DNA from: Cerrena zonata
Lineage: Eukaryota > Basidiomycota > Agaricomycetes > Polyporales > Cerrenaceae
Assembly: GCA_038087015.1 (NCBI GenBank)
Contig: JASBNA010000058.1
Coordinates: 62,001-126,000 of the forward strand
Reading direction: 5' to 3'
Length of the DNA: 64,000 nt
Position 1 is the first letter of the stretch. Each line of letters begins with the position of its first letter. Both the position numbers and the translations under genes were made by a program. A model generated the notes under the pieces. It saw only the letters and a list, made by a program, of their open reading frames with translations. It searched no databases and was not told the DNA's origin. Positions 19,261 to 30,313 of the stretch are shown piece after piece.

Positions 19261-22200
19261 ATGGTGTTGTATAAACGTAAACAAGTTACGTTTCTGAAGC
19301 CTCCTCCAGTACCGCAGGACTTGAACCATGAAGTCTTTTACATCCCAGAAACAAAAGAATGGTTTATCAACTATGAAGATTATCTAAGTCGACTCGACTA
19401 TTATCGCAGACGTAAATTTGTCTGTGAAATTACCGGAACTCTTGCTTGACATTTTTTGAAGCATCCCAAAGTGAAATTAAAGAAATTAAGGGGGTTGAGA
19501 AAAACTTTCCTGAAGCTTTAAGAGAACATATCTTGAGATTCTTACAATTTAATAGAATTACTAGACTAGATCAATTGGTTGATAAAGTTTATTCGGTATT
19601 CAAGAATGACTACTTCCCTGGTGAAACTATCTTCATTAGGGGTCCAAATTTTTCAAATTCATCACCTCCTTCTTCTTATGAACCTTCGTCTCCTCCTCCC
19701 ATTGATTCTTCTGAAGATTTACCAACATCATCTACGTCTTTAAGACTGAAAGGGGTGATTCGTGAAAAAGTTCAATATAGTAATCTTCCGATGGTTTAAC
19801 CACGAGATATTTGGTGGCTCGTTTACAAGATAGTCAACAAGCAATTGTAACAAAAGATAATATCTCAAGAGATCGTAATCATTTCACCAAATGGTTAATT
19901 AAAACTTTCATTAAGTTGACCATGTCAAGATCTCATAAAGTTGGTGCTCCTTGGGTCGTAAAAGATAAATTTGCTAAAAAATATAGGATTCCTCAAGAAT
20001 ATCCTGATGACTTAAAACATTTCGAAAGTTCTACTCCTAATGGTGAAATTATTTATGACGATAATTCAAAACCTAAAAAGACAACCATTCCAACGTCAAA
20101 ACTTATTGATACTAATGATTCAAAAGATAAATCAAAAAAATCAAATAAACAACCTCCAAATTCTAAAAATTTAAAGAAGAAAGCTGCATTAAATAATTTA
20201 ATTGATAATGAAAATCAAAGATTTAAACCAATTGCTCCAAGTGTTAAATCTCAAAGTCCAAATCAATCTATCTCTCCCTTACCTCCAATTCAAACGAAAA
20301 GAGAAGACCCAAGGAAAAAATTCCCCTTACATCATTTACCAGAAGCAGTTCAAAATGAACTTCATCATGCAGAATTAATGGCAGAACATTCTAATCTTTC
20401 TTCCTTATCAGTTACAATTTCTTCATTTCAACCAACAAAGAAAAATATCGTCGATGATTTAGAATTAGAATTCGATTTACAAAATTCAAAACCTTTACCT
20501 TCTAAAATTAAACTTCCTGAAAATGCTAAACTTTGGAATAATCATTTAATTGAAGACTTTAAGGAAAAATTGAATTCATCACAAGAAAATCAAGATTCTG
20601 AAGAATCTAAAGATGAAATAAATTCAAAAATTGAGTTTATTAATTCAGAAATAATTCGTTTATCAAATCCAAATTTACCCGCTCTTCAAGAAGCTTTAGA
20701 ATCTTGGACTTTTTTAAATATCTATCATTCAGTTTTGAAATTAGATACTTTTACCTTTGATGATTTTATATATGCCATGGGTTGGAATCATGACCAATTT
20801 GATGAAATTGGTCGTTGTGAATTATTAGATGAAATTTGGTGTTCTGTATTAGGTGCTATAGTTTCTAATAAATTACCAACAGGAAAAGATAAACTTGATG
20901 ACGATGAAATGTTTGGCTTGTTGATTGATTTGCCCCCAGAAGATTCTTTTATCAATCCTCCAATTTCGGATAAAAGCGAAGATCCTAATCAAGATAATGA
21001 TTCAAATAATAATGATCGTGGTTCAGAAAGTGAAAATGAAGATAAAACTTTGAAAAGTGATGATGATGTTGATTCAGGTAATGAATCAAATTCAGATAAT
21101 GAATCAAAACCGAAATCGAAAAAGAAGAATATTTCGAATAAAAATCAAAAAAATAATGAATCTGATAATGATGCAGATGATAATGAAGAAGAAGACGATG
21201 AAGAGGAAGATCAAGATGTTGAAATGGTAAATTCTGATTCGGATGATGATAAGGATAGAGATGATGAACGTGAACATAATGCTTATATTGTCATGAATCA
21301 CCGTGGTACTCCATGGCACGAAAGGTTACGTAGAAGAAATTTTAAAGATGGTAATTGGCAATGTATTGCTTTAGGAGTATTATCGTTGGTTGAATACGTT
21401 CCTCATTATAAACCAATAATTGATAAAATTTATAAAAATTTGGCACCAAAAGATGAATCTCCAACCCCAACAAATGTATTAAATAATTTTTATTCATCAC
21501 TTGATATTGAGTATAAATTAAAATTTTTAAACATTTTAACTAGTTTGTTGGCTTCAGGAGATCATGTGCGAGATTACATTGACGATTGCTTAGATATGTC
21601 AACCAGTTTAAGAAGAAACAGATTAGATAATATCAGAGATTACAAGACTAATTTAGATTCAGCTCAAAAATATCATCAACAAATTCATGAAATGCTTTCA
21701 AAAGATATTCTTGCCAATGGCTTACCCAATATCTCTAATGATGAAAGTTATAGTCCTTATGACCCAAAAAAGAAACCAAGACTTAATTTCAATGCTTTTG
21801 AAATGATTCATGAAGAAAAATCATTAGCAGACAGAGATTCATCTTTCAAAGAACTTTGGGAAAATAGAAAAAATTGTTTAATTCAAATTCAAGAATTAAA
21901 GAAATCAAAACGAGAAATAGAACTGAAATTAACTGAAATTGATTGTCAAAGAGTCAAGTTATTGGGTAAAGATCGTTTATTCAATAGATATTGGTGGTTT
22001 GAAAATAATGGTTTGCCTAATTTACATGCTAGTTCAAATGGTGAAGAAAATGAAGATGAAGAAAGTGACAAACCAAAGAAAAATTTGGATGAAGACGATG
22101 ACGATGATAGTGATGAAGTTTTAGAAGAAACTTATTTAATGGGAAGACTTTGGATTCAAGGTCCAAGCGAAAAAGATCTTCAAATAAACCTCAATACTTC

Positions 22201-23209
22201 GCATGAGGAAGCTTCCAGGTTTGATGAAGAAATCCAAAGACTAAGACAAGAACATGATCAAGAAGAAGTTGAAATAGAAGAACAAACCACTATTGCAGAA
22301 AATTATAATGATGAGGGCGAGTTAATCATTGATGAAAGTAAATTTGTTGATTTGAAAGATGGGAAACCTCCATTGAAAAAAATGAATTTCAGCAAGTTTT
22401 CTAATTCATACAAAGAGGCCGCCAAGAAGTTATATTATCTTGAATATAAAGACGATTCGATTGTTGATTCATCCAAACCTGATATTAAAAAAGAACCCAG
22501 GATCAAGTTTGAAGGTCAATTTATTCAGGATAATTCACCTAATACCATCATTGGGAATTTAGGATTATTAAACCATACATTACCGGTAACGGCATTGCCT
22601 ATAATGCAAAGAAAACTAATTGAAGAGCAAGATGATCCAACATTCAATGGTAAATACTGGAGATATTATGACAGACCCGAGCAATTGAATAAACTCGTTC
22701 AATGGTTAAATCCATGGGGTAAAAGGGAGTCACAATTACGTAAAGAGCTTGCCGCCGTTAAAGATGCTATAGTATTTAGTATGGAAGCTAGGAGAAAAGC
22801 GCTTTGGATTGATAGAACCCCTGAAGCTGAAGTAAAACTCGAAGAACAATTGAGTCAACTTAGTACTCGACTTGAACATTTGGAAAACCAAGGAGAAGAA
22901 GAAGAAGAACTAGAGGAATATAGTGAAGATGATAATGTCACTAGAAAACGAAATTTAAGAAGCAAACCGGGACAGCGTAAACGTCAAAAAACCATAAGTA
23001 TTGAGGAGACGTTAACCGGTGGGAGCATAGAAGAATTGAAAGAGCTACAAGGAAAATTACAAGAGGAATTAAAGGAAAAGAAAGAAGAACGAGAATTATC
23101 ACGAGTTCTTGAATGGGTTAACTCTAGTGCCATTGATCAATTTGACAAGTCATTATACGAAGGAGGAGATCGTAAATTGAAGGGGAAACCAAAGAAGAAT
23201 AAAAAATAA
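19261..23209 (+). pseudogene. ITC1: Itc1-like subunit of the ISW2 chromatin remodeller, two 5' frameshifts
   Basis: About 1315 residues when the three frames are read together. Itc1 is the ACF1-type accessory subunit of the ISWI remodeller Isw2, which slides nucleosomes to repress genes. The N-terminal WAC domain begins MVLYKRKQVTF with FVCEITGT, breaks at 19441-19442, continues CLTFFEA to VQYSNLP, and breaks again near 19788. The remaining 3.4 kb is open. It holds a DDT domain near ESWTFLNIYHSVLKLDTFTF, a WHIM region (WQCIALGVLSLVEYVPHYKP), a WSD motif (GKDRLFNRYWWFE) and acidic and coiled-coil stretches. Each break needs one added base, and conserved Itc1 sequence resumes immediately on the other side. 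Convergent with PRP45, 31 bases apart. Error is likelier than loss of function. Confidence 0.88.
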
Positions 23210-23240
23210 AAACATTTGTATTATATAGATTAAGTAATAA

Positions 23241-24071
23241 TTAATATCGACTTTTTTTATTAGAAGAATGTGAAGGGTTTAAACTTCTCTTTGATCTAGT
23301 CTTTTCAGCTAAGTTTTTCAATAACTGTTCTTTTTCAGCTTGATTTTGCAAAGCTTGTTCTTTTAGTAATTCATTTCTTAATTTAATTTCATCTCTTGCT
23401 TGTTTATCAGCATTTTCTAAAGCAGAAGATAATTCACTGAATTTTTCCAAGTTGAAATCAGGAGAAGCTTCCGAAGGGTCCATACCACCATTAGCCGCCA
23501 TTACACGTTTATTCAAGTCTATGGTATAGCCCAAGTTATTTTTCCAATTTGAAATTGCTGAAGGAATATTCCATTTTGCCCGATCTTCTTTTGTTAATTT
23601 AGGTAAATTAGAGTCATTTTTCAATATTGGAGGAGGAGGAGAAGGGTCTTTATGTCTATTTTTTCTTAATTTAAATTTAGGAGGTAACATTGGATCTTCT
23701 TTATAATTTTTTATTTGGATTACTCTTGAGTCCGAAGAAGACGATGGGTTATAATTTACAAAAGAGGTCTTGTCGTTATCAGCATTAGGGTCATTACCGT
23801 TAAGTTTTTGGATTAGGTTGTCGATGGTGGCTTTAGTGTCTTGCACTGTGGACTCATCGTAGGTACGAGGGAAGTGGTGCTTCAAGTTTGGATATTTCAC
23901 TTTTAGGGGGATTGTATCTTGATAAGATGACTGTATGGCCGTCTCGCGTTTGGATACCGTATTGATTTGGTTGGGTACGAGGACTTGTTTGGACGACGAA
24001 GTTTTCAAAGTGATTCGTAGGCTGTCATCGTACGTAGTATGCTTTGGTTTCGGAAGTAACGAGCTAAACAT
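23241..24071 (-). CDS. PRP45: SNW/SKIP-family splicing factor Prp45
   Basis: About 276 residues. SNW-domain proteins sit in the activated spliceosome and stabilise the active-site RNA network; the animal homologue SKIP is also a transcription coregulator. The SNW signature is clear. After NYKEDPMLPPKFKLRKNRH (about residue 130) comes the proline run DPSPPPPILK, then IPSAISNWKNNLGYTIDLNKR near residue 175, the S-N-W motif that names the family. The C-terminus is a charged helix (ARDEIKLRNELLKEQALQNQ). The protein is short, like S. cerevisiae Prp45 (379) and unlike human SKIP (536). I use the ATG at 24069-24071, because the frame upstream reaches only a GTG. Confidence 0.93.
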   Translation of the reverse strand: MFSSLLPKPKHTTYDDSLRITLKTSSSKQVLVPNQINTVSKRETAIQSSYQDTIPLKVKYPNLKHHFPRTYDESTVQDTKATIDNLIQKLNGNDPNADNDKTSFVNYNPSSSSDSRVIQIKNYKEDPMLPPKFKLRKNRHKDPSPPPPILKNDSNLPKLTKEDRAKWNIPSAISNWKNNLGYTIDLNKRVMAANGGMDPSEASPDFNLEKFSELSSALENADKQARDEIKLRNELLKEQALQNQAEKEQLLKNLAEKTRSKRSLNPSHSSNKKSRY

Positions 24072-24202
24072 GGTTACAGCGATCGTCACAGATGAGCTTT
24101 ATGTATTAAAAGCAAAATATCATAGAGAAGAGAAGGAGAAAAAAAATATATATATATATATGTACGGGTGTGGTTCCGGTTGATATGTACGGGTGTGACG
24201 AA

Positions 24203-25396
24203 TTAGAAGATACCGAAATTTTGACAAGTGGAAAAGACCCAGCCAAAGAAAGGATTAGGTTTGGTGACTCTGATTTCGTTTTCATCGACGATGGAGTCGA
24301 ACTGGAGTTCTTCCTTAGTGAGCATTTTCGATTGGGCTAGTCTTTGGAACAGGACAAAGAGGAAATGGGCAAATCTCTGTTCCCAAGTTAAATGGAGGGT
24401 TTGTTTTTCAACCCACGATTCATGAGAAGTAGTCAATCTCGTCAATTCGGTAGCCAACTCATCGTCACTGGAGTTGCTCAAGGAGGTTTGGCCGTTCATG
24501 TGGTCAACCATTAGATCGGGATGATCGGTAACCACCCCGAATTCCCTTAAATTGGAGATCCGACCCAAGGCCAACAAGTAGTCAAATTGTTGGAAGTTAT
24601 TGATAGTCCAAGAATAAAGCGACAAGTCTTGATGTTTCAACAAAGGCACGAAAACCGTCAAGAATTGAATTGACCAGGTCAGGAGATAAAGTAGCGAGAC
24701 CCCACTGACTTTAAACAAAACCAAATTAGAATCGGGGTCTTTATTTTGTTCGTCGAGATATGCGTTATAACGTAAGTAATGTAAAGAGTCTCTCCAGCTA
24801 AAACTGATATGGATGATTTCAAACTGTTTAAACCCAAGAGGATTCTTTATATTACTGAAAAGTTTTTGAAAATCGTCATCCTGATTCAAATATTTAATAA
24901 AACTCAAATCCCAAATTCCAAACTGGATACGATGCAACCACCAACCCAAATCGTTATGTACATGTAATAAATCTTTGATTAAGTATTTGATTAATTTAGT
25001 TGGATTAAACCTCTTGATATCCAACATTAATTTATGACTATTGGAATCATGCTGTTTAACATAATCGTAAAACCAGGACAACACATCTCTAAAAGTCAAT
25101 AGTTTCTCCCCCAGCTCAATGGTTTGCAAATTCTCCAAAGTATCATAATAGTTCGTTTCTAAGATATTGTAATCCGTGGGGTTACCCTGAGCATCGCAAA
25201 AAATACGTTTGGTGGAAACATCATGAGATATTATCACAACCTGATCTTTGGTCAACCAAACATCAGTTTCAATTGAAGTTGCCCCCAGCCCAAAACACTT
25301 TTCAAACCCATGGAGGGTGTTTTCAGTGTACTTGGCCTTGAACCCTCGATGGCCCACAATCACCGCTTCCGACTCGTAATCACTCACTAATGACAT
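24203..25396 (-). CDS. PGC1: Phosphatidylglycerol phospholipase C (GDPD family)
   Basis: 397 residues. Pgc1 degrades phosphatidylglycerol to diacylglycerol and glycerophosphate, limiting its level in yeast mitochondria and lipid droplets. The glycerophosphodiesterase fold is shown by IVGHRGFKAKYTENTLHGFE (residues 13-32, first catalytic His and Glu), ATSIETDVWLTKDQ (metal-binding Glu and Asp), IISHD (second His) and LMLDIK near residue 125. SWTINN and GVVTDHPDL mark the C-terminal end of the barrel. Longer than S. cerevisiae Pgc1 (321) because of a C-terminal extension ending in a hydrophobic FFGWVFSTCQNFGIF. One in-frame CTG lies in YLxTWSIQF (minus strand, near 24690). The gene is intact. 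Confidence 0.9.
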   Translation of the reverse strand: MSLVSDYESEAVIVGHRGFKAKYTENTLHGFEKCFGLGATSIETDVWLTKDQVVIISHDVSTKRIFCDAQGNPTDYNILETNYYDTLENLQTIELGEKLLTFRDVLSWFYDYVKQHDSNSHKLMLDIKRFNPTKLIKYLIKDLLHVHNDLGWWLHRIQFGIWDLSFIKYLNQDDDFQKLFSNIKNPLGFKQFEIIHISFSWRDSLHYLRYNAYLDEQNKDPDSNLVLFKVSGVSLLYLLTWSIQFLTVFVPLLKHQDLSLYSWTINNFQQFDYLLALGRISNLREFGVVTDHPDLMVDHMNGQTSLSNSSDDELATELTRLTTSHESWVEKQTLHLTWEQRFAHFLFVLFQRLAQSKMLTKEELQFDSIVDENEIRVTKPNPFFGWVFSTCQNFGIF

Positions 25397-25779
25397 GCTG
25401 CAAATTAATTATGCGTTCTAAAAAAAAAAAAGAATTATTGGTTTATGTTCTAAAAGATCACTTTGATCAAATCTATTTCTAATATATTAAACGAATTCAA
25501 ACGGTAGTGGTATCATTTGAAGGAACCTTTATTTGAAAAGAAAAAATCGCAACCAAACACGTTGTCTGCAACCATGTGGTTGATGTTCTATATATATATG
25601 TCATTTCACCTTCTTTTCTTTTTCTGCTAGTCTGGCCATCCGGCCACTAATCGAGTAATGGCCATGCTACGGGGGTACGGTTGCAAGGCCCTTTGGGTAA
25701 GTCTAGCTCGACCAGTCCTTGCTACCGGGAATTGACAGCTGCTCATCGAAGCTTTTCCTGGTTTGGGGGAGGGGTTTTT

Positions 25780-25890
25780 TTTGTTTTGCTAGCGGATTTT
25801 CCCTTTTTTTTGTGTTTTTTTCTTTTTTTTTTAGTTTTTTTTTTTTAGTTTTTTTTTGTTTTTTTTTGTCTTTTTTTTGTCTTTTTTTCA
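25780..25890. repeat. T-rich low-complexity tract
   Basis: About 110 bases of nearly pure T on the plus strand, broken by G, C or AG every 8-12 bases. Typical of slippage-prone yeast promoter tracts; here it is 400-500 bases upstream of PGC1. Confidence 0.85.
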
Positions 25891-26027
25891 GGAAATTTCG
25901 GTAGTTTCCCGTTGGTACGGGCGTGCCCAGGACCCTGCTACCGGGACAGTGACGTAGGTTGCCGGTGCCGCACCTACGGTATTAGCAGTACTATGGCTAA
26001 CCTATTAAACACCATGAAACTGTGAAA

Positions 26028-26112
26028 CTGGGAAGTAGTGAAACTGGGCAGCTGGGAAGTGGAGCTGGAAGCTGGGAAGTGGAGCTGGGAAGTGTGGAAG
26101 TGAAGCTACGAG
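26028..26112. repeat. Short tandem repeat around GCTGGGAAGTGGA
   Basis: Four to five direct, imperfect copies of a 12-18 base unit GAAGCTGGGAAGTGGAGCTG. Unusually G-rich for this genome on the plus strand. No function is evident. Confidence 0.75.
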
Positions 26113-26269
26113 GACGTGGAGGTTTGGAAGATGAATAGGAAGCTGAGGGGAGGTGGCTGCAATTATTGCGAAATCGCGGTACGGGTTTTGTAAATGTAGT
26201 CTAAATATATGTATATATACGGTATTTAGGGTATTGGGTACTTAGAGTAATTAGGGTACTAGGGTAGGG

Positions 26270-27690
26270 TTAGAACTTGCTGGCCTTGGGCTTGTCGACT
26301 ACTGCCTTGATCAATTGGTATGCAATGCTCTCCGGAGTAGGCAAGATGATGCCGTCGGGGTTTGCGTCGGTGCCCGGATCATCGTAGATCAACTTCTTAA
26401 CAAAGTCGGTGTCAAACCACTGGGCATCTGCCAATTCTCGATCGTGGCCCAAGTAGATCTGTTCGTTGATGCCATTGAAGTCCACCGTGGCAATGCATCC
26501 GATCATTAGGTTTGCCGGGAACGGCCATGGTTGGGTCATGAATATCTTGATGTCCAGACAAACCACCCCAGTTTCTTCCCAGATTTCTCTTTTGGTGGCC
26601 ACTTCTACCGTCTCGCTGGGCTCGAGAAACCCGGCAGGTACATGCATAGATATTGGTCGGGGCATACCTCTTCAGTTTGGATAACAAGATCTTGGACTTG
26701 TCCTGGTTGGTGATTGCAGTAATCACAACCGCATCGGTACGCGGGAAGGACACATTGGAGACTCGCTTGTTCTTAACGGGACAGTCGTACTTGGTCTTGG
26801 TTTCTCCTTCTTCTTTATAGGTTTCATGTTTGTCGTTGGTACAATGTAATTTTCCTCCGGCGTGAATAGGTATAACTTTACTTCCACACCCTGGACAAAA
26901 TCGATTTCTTCCTAACCAGTCTAAAAACATCTTACCGTGCGAGTATAACGTAGCTTCAACGTCATTGAATCCAAAATAGTGTTTTCTTGATAAGCTGAAA
27001 AATAAATCACTTTTATTAACTGACTGACTATTTTCTTCAACGATAAATGTCTTGATCATTTCAACCAATTTGGGTGATTGAGTCAAATCAACGGCAAAAT
27101 ATGGTATTCCTTGATATCTCCTTGATGATCCAAATAATGTTCATTGATTTCGTGATCGTCATCTTCTTTCTCAATATCTGCTGCTTTAACTTTGGCTAAG
27201 TTCAATCCAACACTTTCATCTTTCAATCCTAAAAATAAGAAGGTTGGTTTCTCATCATCTCTCAATCACTACTTTGTTCCTTATTGTCATTCTTCCAAGT
27301 TTCAATAACCTGATTCCACTCTTCATGATTTTTCAATCCCACTTTAAATCCATCTCCTTCCCCCGATTCCAATTGTTCGTTCCCGTTCGTTAATACCACT
27401 AACTTATTTTCTCCAACTTTATGTACTAATGGATTGGTATCATGGAAAAATACAAACCTCGTCAGTGGATGACTCACCGCATTACTGATGAAATCACTAT
27501 CTTCTCTTAAAAATGATACTCGATTAATTACTTCAGTTCCAAAATACATGCGATTTTGTTGTTGGCTAAAATCACCAAATCTATCGTGTGACATCTTATA
27601 ATATATTTTCTTCTTTTCTTCACCAATGGTCGATTTAAACCTAGCAGCCTGTTTACTAATTGGACCTCTAATGAATCTGGTTATATTCAT
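26270..27690 (-). pseudogene. NPY1: Npy1-like peroxisomal NADH diphosphatase (Nudix), three frameshifts
   Basis: A zinc-ribbon Nudix hydrolase that cleaves NADH to NMNH and AMP, peroxisomal in S. cerevisiae. Four frames join in order: N-terminal domain (27690 to about 27265), a middle piece (to about 27112), then GIPYFAVDL, the zinc ribbon FCPGCGSK...LHCTNDKH and KSKILLSKLKRY (to about 26638), and the Nudix box region AGFLEPSETVEVATKREIWEETG through the C-terminus. The Nudix core GFLEPSET-x7-REIWEETG is intact. The first two breaks need one added base each, the third one removed. The assembled length is about 470 residues, longer than S. cerevisiae Npy1 (384). The C-terminal tripeptide SKF could be a weak PTS1-like signal, though it is not a canonical SKL. 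Error is likelier than true decay. Confidence 0.85.
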
Positions 27691-28216
27691 CAGACTCTAA
27701 AAGCAACAGCACTAGCAAATATTGCCGGTTCTCGTTCACCAACTGAAAGAGCAAAAAGCAAAAAAAAAAAAAAAAAACTACATTCTTGCACTACTAAAAA
27801 TTCTATATTACAATATACTACATCTATGTACAAGTTGATGCCTAAAAAACAGTTAGTATCTTGTGAAAACAAGCATTGGAACCTTCTTCAAGAATGATCA
27901 GATATAATTTTAAATTGAGACACTTTCCTCAGTTGTTTATCGGAAGTCAAGCGTTCTAAATATCCAAATCGTTCATCATAAAATTCTTGTATAAGGTAAA
28001 GTTTCGTTAATACATACTCTTTGATTCGTAGTCAAATGATTCGTTTAGTCGTCATCTGTTGATTGTTAGTATTGTTTATAGCATTGAAGGGTCATATAAT
28101 TCAATCAGCTATCTAAAGAACTTTCCTCAAAGATATTAGGAAGTCTAACGTCTAAATAATTCTTTGTTTGATCATCATTAATGAATTATATGGATGTTTT
28201 TAGAACATACCTCTAT
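27691..28216. other. Intergenic between NPY1 and MRH4, with an intron-like element
   Basis: 526 AT-rich bases: NPY1 5' flank and MRH4 3' flank. A minus-strand set of splice signals (GTATGT at 28210-28205, TACTAAC at 28071-28065, AG at 28057-28056) is described separately. A poly(A) run lies at about 27760. No other gene is seen. Confidence 0.6.
28056..28210 (-). other. Candidate intron (155 bases) between MRH4 stop and NPY1
   Basis: On the minus strand GTATGT, a perfect TACTAAC branch point and CAG occur in order, with 8 bases from branch-point end to the AG, like the CBF1 intron. The element starts 6 bases after the MRH4 stop codon and its 3' end abuts an ATG with a 7-codon frame. It could be a leader intron of NPY1, a 3'UTR intron of MRH4, or chance. 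Not supported by any coding frame. Confidence 0.35.
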
Positions 28217-29940
28217 TTATGCAATTACCATATTATTCTTAATGGCTCTTGGTAATCCCTTGATCCATGTTTTCTTACCATCGATAATAATGAAAACTCT
28301 CCCACTTTGTCTCATTCTACCAGTTCTTCCAATTCTATGAACCAAATCTAATGAACTGTTTGGAATCTCCATTAGAATAATATTCTTGACTCCATTGAAA
28401 TTGATTCCTCTAGCCATTAAATCAGTAGTTACCAAGACTTTGATTTTACTCCCATCAAGATCTTCTTCAATTAATTGAGCCGGCTCAATAAATGGTTTGA
28501 TCTGCGCTAATCTATCTTCTGGTGAGTTTTCTCCAGTGACTCCAATAATATCTTCGGGTCTATGACCATATTTATCAATAAGTGTTTCAACTAATGCATG
28601 AACACTTTTCTTTTGATTAACAAAGATCACTATACGTTTAACGTATCCCGCTTCTGATCCATCATTATGAATGGCATATAACGCCTGGGCAAGACACCTG
28701 GTTTTGGATCCATTAAATGGAGCTAAGTTAGAATCCAATACTTTAACAACAATTTGTTTAGGGATCTTATGTAAACTTGGAGTAATAATTGGTACAAAAA
28801 ATGCTAATTGACCGAATAAACCTTTAATGGTCTTATCAAAATCTTGTGGTATAGTTGCTGAGCAGAAAATTAAATCACGACAAACTTTGAATCTACCCAA
28901 TACATCAAGGGTATCTTGACTCCAAGATTGATCCATTAAAGTATCTGCTTCATCAACAACACAGTAATTGACCAGCTTAAATGCTCGACTTAAGGACACA
29001 TCAGCATTTGGATTCTTTAAGGTATTGATCTTGGCAGGAGTTGTAACCAATACATCAATACGACCTCGTTTATCTAAACGAGATTTTAATTTGTTTTGAG
29101 GATCACCAGAACCCCATTTAAATATATTAAGATTTAAATGATCTTTATTTTCATGCAATTCAAAAAATCTGAATTGTTTCGGGTAAACGTTGCTGAGATT
29201 TCACTCGACACATCATACTTCATTTTATTAGCACTGTCGAGAGTTTCATAAACTTGTTCCACTAATTCATGAGTTGGTAGTAATATAACCGATCTAATTA
29301 TTGGACTATTCTTCGTCTTAGAGTAAACTCGAGGTGACTCCTTGAACAAACTCAAATCGTCCTCCTTTAACTTACTCAACACACTAGCTAAATAAGCCCA
29401 TGTTTTACCGGAACCAGTTTCAGCAGCAATGGTGAAAATTTTTAATTTTTTATTATTATTCTCCTTCATCAACTCACTAAAAATGTCACCTCCACTAGTG
29501 CTAGGCTTAGGCTTGTTATGCTTCATGGGTACTTGGTCCCTTGGCCTACTGATTTTTTTAATACTAGCAATTTGCACGGGAGATGGTTTAATCTCAAGCT
29601 CGTCCTTATTCTTAATATAAGTATTCTTGAAATTGTAAGATTTCTTGATCTCCTTGATCATCGATACCCGAACAGTTGGGAAAATCTTAAGCTCATCAAA
29701 GGACTCAACACTCTTGATTTGCTCTTTCGAACTATTGACCATTTCTTCAGATGGCTTTTTCAAATTGGAAAAATTCCCCAACCCAAACGTCTTTGGTTCT
29801 CCTTCTTTGGCAACCGTTCTTCTCCGGCTCTTCATGCCACCGGCCTTAGAGCTCTTATACCTGGCATGGCCAACGAATGGCCTTGTATACCAGCATGCAC
29901 CTTTACCCAATCCTATACCAATGCGTACTAGGGTATTCAT
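28217..29940 (-). pseudogene. MRH4: Mitochondrial DEAD-box helicase Mrh4, one frameshift
   Basis: About 575 residues in two frames. Mrh4 is a DEAD-box RNA helicase needed for late assembly of the mitochondrial large ribosomal subunit. The N-terminus is basic with a presequence-like start (MNTLVRIGIGLGKG). The first frame holds the Q-motif region, Walker A AAETGSGKT (near residue 178) and PTHEL. It then breaks near 29190, after SSEISA. The second frame continues YPKQFRFFELHEN..FKWGSGDP and holds TPAKI, VVDEAD (motif II), SATIP (III), the helicase C domain with VTTDLMARGINF (V) and HRIGRTGRM (VI), ending IKNNMVIA. One missing base restores continuity. Divergent from RSM23, a mitochondrial ribosomal protein. 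Confidence 0.87.
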
Positions 29941-30313
29941 TAGATTGGTGATCTATTGATAGATGAAAAGAGAAAAAAGAAAAGAAAAGAAAAAGTTTAG
30001 CTAGCTGGTAGAAAAGCTGAGAGGAATGTCCAGCCTATTTATACTTCTCAAACACTCGGTTCCCAATAAACAAAGACAAAATAAGAGGATTCTAAAATTT
30101 TCCATACTTTATTAGTTTGTGTAGTAATAAATTTTCAGTGAGAGATGCCTCTGCTTTTGGGTTGGATATCGGGTCGTGTGGATGTGGACAAAAAAAAAAC
30201 TGAAAAATTTCGAATGAAGCGAGACCTTTTGGTGGAAACAATCAATTGAAACCAAAAGACATACCAGGACATAGGATTGTTGAAGCTATTATTTGGGTTG
30301 AAGGACAGTCAGA
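29941..30313. promoter_or_regulatory. Shared promoter MRH4 / RSM23 with RRPE-like elements
   Basis: 373 bases between two divergent mitochondrial-ribosome genes. Two AATTTT-type elements are visible: AAAATTTT at 30094-30101 and TGAAAAATTT at 30201-30210. In Candida albicans this motif is known upstream of mitochondrial ribosomal genes. The sites are seen; the function is inferred. Confidence 0.5.

Larger units (their letters stand above)
25397..26269. other. Intergenic: PGC1 promoter and NPY1 3' flank with T-rich tract and G-rich repeats
   Basis: 873 bases. A poly-T block with scattered G and C (25780-25890) and a GCTGGGAAGTGGAGCTGG-type repeat (26028-26112) stand out. The stretch 25640-25740 and 25905-25985 is GC-richer than its surroundings. 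No coding or RNA gene is seen. Confidence 0.7.

Noticed and set aside
19441..19795. Programmed ribosomal frameshifting in ITC1
   Set aside because: Two shifts in one gene without a known slippery heptamer, and similar breaks in eight unrelated genes in both directions, favour sequence error.
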